Under the pieces are notes generated by a model. The model worked only from the letters and a program-made list of their open reading frames with translations, was not told the DNA's origin and searched no databases. The translations under genes were made by a program, and so were the position numbers. DNA of 25,655 nucleotides. Source: a virus. The stretch covers positions 1 through 25,655 of the IMG/VR virus record IMGVR_UViG_3300036719_001933. The stretch is one strand, 5' to 3'. Of the stretch, positions 23,201-25,655 are shown piece after piece (position 1 is the stretch's first letter; every line of letters starts with the position of its first letter).

Positions 23201-24823
23201 GCGGACGGCGTGGACCGCGTGTTGGCGGGCGGCATTGAGTCGTTCGACCGCAATGCCACGGCGGATCTGGTGTCGGCGGTCGGCTCGTTCGGCATCGCGG
23301 GCAACTTTATCTTGGCAATTGCCGCCGACACCGATACGGCGTCGATCAAGTACGTGTTGAGTACGACCAGCCAGCCCAACCTCGCCACGGTGCAGGCGGC
23401 GTCCCCGGTCAACGGCCGCAACGTTGTGCAGACGTTCGCGGGGCCATACGACCTGGGCACGGTGCTGTACGTTTCCATCCTGGCGTACACCGGCGCGGGT
23501 GGCACGGGCACCGAGTCAGGGCTGTTTGAGTACCAGTACCAGCGCATGGCTGGGGCGGTGCAATGCCTCGCCGCGGAGGTAGGCAGCACGCCGACCACCA
23601 GCACCGTGACGGCCAATGCGTTGTTCGCCAACGGCACCACCATCAGCGGCGGCGAGGTGCGGCTGGCGGCGTTGTACGGACCCACCTCCGGCGCGGCTAC
23701 CATTGCCAGCGGCGCGCCGGTGTTGACATGGACGGCAGCCCCTGGCGTCTGGGTGTTCAACCGTGGCGCGCCGTTGTCCGGCCCGACGCAAGCACGGTTT
23801 GAGGCACGGCGCAGCGCAGCCAACGTCAACGAAACCGATCAGGACACGCTGGAAATCGTCGAGGAAGGGCGGGACACCAAGCCGCTGATCTCGCGCGCGC
23901 GGGTCATCGCCAGCACGGCGACGGACCTCACAGTCCGCGTGGCGGTGGTGACGCCCAGCCCCTACGCCGCGGCGTCTACCACGATCAGCTATAGCACCAC
24001 CGGCCTTGGCACGGTGTCGCCCACCAGCCCGCAGACCATTACGTCGGGCGTGGCCCCGCTCCAGATTCCCGAGCCGGTCGGCACCTACGTCGACTTTACG
24101 GTGCCGCGTCCCGCGTTCAATGCCGCGGCGGGGGGCATCACGTTCACGGCCACGGCGTCGGGCTTTGCGCCTGACACGGACCCCATTACGATCCCGCCGC
24201 AGGACAAGGACTTTACGCCGCCGACGTTCAGCCCCACGTTGACGCTGACCAGCACCACCGGCCAGGTAAGCTGGCCCGCGGTGGCGGCGGGTGTCACGGT
24301 CGAGGGGTCCAACGACAACGTGACGTTCACCACGGCGACCGGCACCGTGTACCCGACCGCGGCAACGGGCCGCAACGCATTTGGTGGATCGACCAAATTC
24401 CTGTTCGTGCGGGCCTATAACGCGGCGGGCGTCTACACCCCCACGACCGCGTTCGCGGTGCCGCCGCAAGACCCCACGGTCCCCGCCATTACGCGGTTCA
24501 CGTCGGCCAGCCTGACGCTGCGCTACGCCACGGACCCGACGTATCCGAACCAGTTTGAGCTGAATTACACGATCAGCAATTTCCCAAGCGGCGGCACCAT
24601 GAACGCCGTAATTTTGCAGGACGGCGTGGACGTGGGCGTGCGCCCTACGGGTGGCCCGCCGGGTACGCCATCGCAGACGCAGGGGTTCTGGTCGTCGCCG
24701 GTCGCACTCAACGCCACGGGCTCGCCCGCGATTGAGTGGTCGATTTATCTTGAGGTGCTGGACAGCACGGGCAACAACGTCGAAGCCACCTCCAAGACCT
24801 TGACCGCGACGAGCTACGTCTGA
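20240..24823 (+). CDS. Tail tip/baseplate hub protein with multiple Ig/fibronectin-like domains (central fibre-like)
   Basis: A 1527-residue protein from GTG 20240. Residues 1 to about 590 look like a tail-hub region: a beta-rich N-terminus with TGSVRTGSYVVEVVDAITG, the middle RQLIGADVRLALRLTETPTI and GPFGIAPRTNALGQQELVAS, and the domain end GDEVYLNAPHYPNQNYRIGE with VIRRTETPTGPLLRLLDSGG. From about 604 to the end come repeated beta-sandwich units of roughly 90-110 residues. Examples are PGAITVSGQTTTSADIAWTN near 697, RPAGLQVVTTIDDAQLPQGI near 798, and VRVNVTETSTTATLTLLVLD near 910. These resemble fibronectin type III or Ig folds, as in lambda gpJ-type host-specificity proteins. The protein forms the tail tip and probably contacts the cell surface. 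The next gene overlaps its stop by 3 bases. Confidence 0.8.
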   Translation: MPSFAIEYRLRIKTPSNQFVPDPITDALVITSTPSGTNPYIAAPPSGDGQELDPVTGSVRTGSYVVEVVDAITGADLTGTVRVVTSALEDAQLRQQLLSRRAFVETRTDGGAWATLTAGYVTSIRLVSPARYAITVGDTRRIEAVPVLAYESRVTPTNIRGCLIGGPVTADFGPARFRGGWEYEVTGVSGRVVSVAFRRGYSPIAGSAAVTDFGKLYRTDVVDAINSLGSTFAPVPIGPFGGGRVVLDLTLYIGTTPTNAQPTDVQIALPGWFGPNLDSYGLASLDLYWPTTSPVPIPSSGARLWISMTQTTISPLCPLLVDAHPVDIVLSVWNQNAIYYDPSAAWISTIRQLIGADVRLALRLTETPTIEEFLRNAVYGPFGIAPRTNALGQQELVASRIRQSTLPTLTIAAADLTSADPVVFDIDEKSAVASVTITQQVIKKYDSGPVLSPETPVDGLAVVPVTQRISNPFAFVYGARDVAYDVPGMIHNAASFEATVTEFLQVVGRETIDRFQAGAASAEVAVLASAASAAAQVGDEVYLNAPHYPNQNYRIGESTVGARIMQVIRRTETPTGPLLRLLDSGGAAQPVSPAATISIAQNTNLPTLVAAYTITNAATINSGGVLSVEVEWATGAVAPTGNGQTHTIYPPTEVPTGAVDLPAVTGSGVTVYARARTLQLGRRPSAWTAWVSVALNAQPTPGAITVSGQTTTSADIAWTNTSSAYPIAIFAYQGTAAPANWAPYQLNAIEAGSTFTTIRSLTGPSVAWVVALAYETPVGLGPFRTATLTTGSSTAASTRPAGLQVVTTIDDAQLPQGIALGLWANDPTLDLIVERSTTGGGVGFAEIARVNGSSETYADLLPRDGTTYHYRLRHALGGYTTSTFTGEVSGAARGIPSPVIRPGPVTPTVRVNVTETSTTATLTLLVLDPQGRTSQVRFRHDPGTGTFGAWTVVSPTIVSADEDSYAYSATIPVTGFLRVEYEVKGFDADGVDRVLAGGIESFDRNATADLVSAVGSFGIAGNFILAIAADTDTASIKYVLSTTSQPNLATVQAASPVNGRNVVQTFAGPYDLGTVLYVSILAYTGAGGTGTESGLFEYQYQRMAGAVQCLAAEVGSTPTTSTVTANALFANGTTISGGEVRLAALYGPTSGAATIASGAPVLTWTAAPGVWVFNRGAPLSGPTQARFEARRSAANVNETDQDTLEIVEEGRDTKPLISRARVIASTATDLTVRVAVVTPSPYAAASTTISYSTTGLGTVSPTSPQTITSGVAPLQIPEPVGTYVDFTVPRPAFNAAAGGITFTATASGFAPDTDPITIPPQDKDFTPPTFSPTLTLTSTTGQVSWPAVAAGVTVEGSNDNVTFTTATGTVYPTAATGRNAFGGSTKFLFVRAYNAAGVYTPTTAFAVPPQDPTVPAITRFTSASLTLRYATDPTYPNQFELNYTISNFPSGGTMNAVILQDGVDVGVRPTGGPPGTPSQTQGFWSSPVALNATGSPAIEWSIYLEVLDSTGNNVEATSKTLTATSYV

Positions 24824-25655
24824 TGCAGCTCCATGCCTTAGGTATCCCGCATACTGTGACGCGGCAAGACTTTAGCCATTGCGCGTTCACGCAAAAGGTG
24901 AGGCGTCTCGCCCCCATGCTGTTCCCGCATGGCTTGCGCGTCATCCACTACGGCGTGGCAGGCAGCGAGTCGGGGGCCGCGGATGACGTGGTGCTGATGG
25001 AGCAGGACGAACACCAGGCGCTGCTGGGCCACGCCTACCACGCGGTCGGGAAAGGGTTCTATGGGGCCGACGCGGTGGACAACAGCCCGGTCTACCGGCA
25101 ATGGAACCTGTACGCGCGCGAGGAGCTGAAGGCGCGCGTCCAGCCCGGAGACTTGATCCTGCTTCCGTTTGGCCACGCGCACGCCGCCGCGATCCGCGGC
25201 CTGCCGGTGCTGGCGGCGGGCGCGGGGGCGATTGAATCGGGGATCGGCTATTACGACTGCCTGCTGCCGTGGCGCATTTACGAGTCGTACGCCGTGCGGC
25301 ACGGCGTCATGGCAAAGGAGGGGCGGCACGGCGTGCAGCTCGAGAGCCCGCGCTTGGAGTTCGTGGCCCCCAATTATTACGACGTGGACGAGTGGCCGCG
25401 CGGGCGCGGGAAAGGCGACTACATCGCCTTCCTTGGGCGGCTGACGGAGGGCAAGGGCGTCGCCGTGGTGCTGGAGCTGGCGCGCCGCCGCCCGGACCTG
25501 CGCTTCCGCCTGGCGGGGCAGGGCGACCCGGACGTGTTTGGCCCCGCGCCGGACAACGTGGAATTTGTCGGCAGCCTGAACACCGAGCGCGCCGAGTTCC
25601 TCGGCAACGCTACGGCGATCATCGCGCCCAGCCGCTACGCGGAGCCGTTCTGCGG
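24823..25655 (+). CDS. Glycosyltransferase, GT-B/GT4-like (3' end outside window)
   Basis: An open frame from ATG 24823 (TGATG overlap) to the window edge, 277 codons, with no stop. The N-terminal domain includes HCAFTQKVRRLAPMLFPHGL and RVIHYGVAGSES, a Rossmann-like start I associate with phage and environmental glycosyltransferases. The second Rossmann domain starts at YIAFLGRLTEGKGVAVVLELARR, then RFRLAGQGD, VEFVGSLNTERAEFLGNA and IIAPSRYAEPFC. These are the classic GT4 elements: a GR.t..KG donor site and a PSRY.EPFG-like segment carrying the first glutamate of the E-x7-E motif. It would transfer a sugar from a nucleotide donor. The acceptor is unknown. Being translationally coupled to the tail-tip gene suggests modification of tail proteins or host surface glycans (inference). 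The first 80 bases are less GC-rich than the gene upstream. Confidence 0.88.
   Translation, partial: MQLHALGIPHTVTRQDFSHCAFTQKVRRLAPMLFPHGLRVIHYGVAGSESGAADDVVLMEQDEHQALLGHAYHAVGKGFYGADAVDNSPVYRQWNLYAREELKARVQPGDLILLPFGHAHAAAIRGLPVLAAGAGAIESGIGYYDCLLPWRIYESYAVRHGVMAKEGRHGVQLESPRLEFVAPNYYDVDEWPRGRGKGDYIAFLGRLTEGKGVAVVLELARRRPDLRFRLAGQGDPDVFGPAPDNVEFVGSLNTERAEFLGNATAIIAPSRYAEPFC

Noticed and set aside
1-25655. tRNA genes, CRISPR arrays, insertion sequences, attachment sites
   Set aside because: I looked for cloverleaf-like segments, regularly spaced repeats, transposase motifs and terminal repeats and found none. The only clear tandem repeat is the one in the methyltransferase gene.

Overview
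The window is the structural half of a tailed-phage genome, or of a prophage. Every supported gene lies on the + strand. GC is high, about two thirds by eye, and genes are packed end to end, often overlapping by 1, 4 or about 20 bases, with many GTG starts. The longest stretch without a gene is about 85 bases. HK97-type head genes, a tape measure gene, a tail tube gene and a frameshifted tail-assembly chaperone, with no sheath gene, point to a long-tailed siphovirus. GC content suggests a high-GC bacterial host, but nothing in the sequence names it. I see no integrase, replication, lysis or tRNA genes.

Layout. (1) 1-1041: the tail of an unknown gene and a D12-class adenine-N6 DNA methyltransferase carrying a 42-bp tandem repeat. 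(2) 1059-3603: packaging, with a helix-turn-helix protein, a DUF5681-like protein (one of these two may be the small terminase), an inserted class I SAM methyltransferase, and the large terminase. (3) 3666-8603: head, with a portal fused to a Mu gpF-like domain, an HK97-type prohead protease and the major capsid protein. (4) 8584-9957: a glycosyltransferase with a short head-protein-like N-terminal segment, directly after the capsid gene. (5) 9941-10938: head-tail connector and head-closure protein. (6) 10938-15580: a 4.6-kb block of virion-surface or accessory genes, including a 771-residue protein with duplicated carbohydrate-binding-like modules and a small membrane-anchored HExxH protein. 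(7) 15580-20233: tail completion, tail terminator, tail tube, tail-assembly chaperone with a -1 frameshift, tape measure and a small tail protein. (8) 20240-24823: a 1527-residue tail-tip/hub protein with Ig/fibronectin-like repeats. (9) 24823 to the end: a second glycosyltransferase, cut by the window edge.

How the genes work together. Terminase loads DNA through the portal into a capsid matured by the protease. The connector and closure proteins join it to a tail whose length is set by the tape measure, helped by the G and G-T chaperones. The most unusual theme is modification chemistry inside the virion operon: a DNA methyltransferase, a free small-molecule-type methyltransferase and two glycosyltransferases placed beside capsid and tail-tip genes. 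This suggests, but does not prove, a virion- or glycan-decoration system. The most concrete regulatory element is a slippery heptamer plus stem-loop at 17535-17575.
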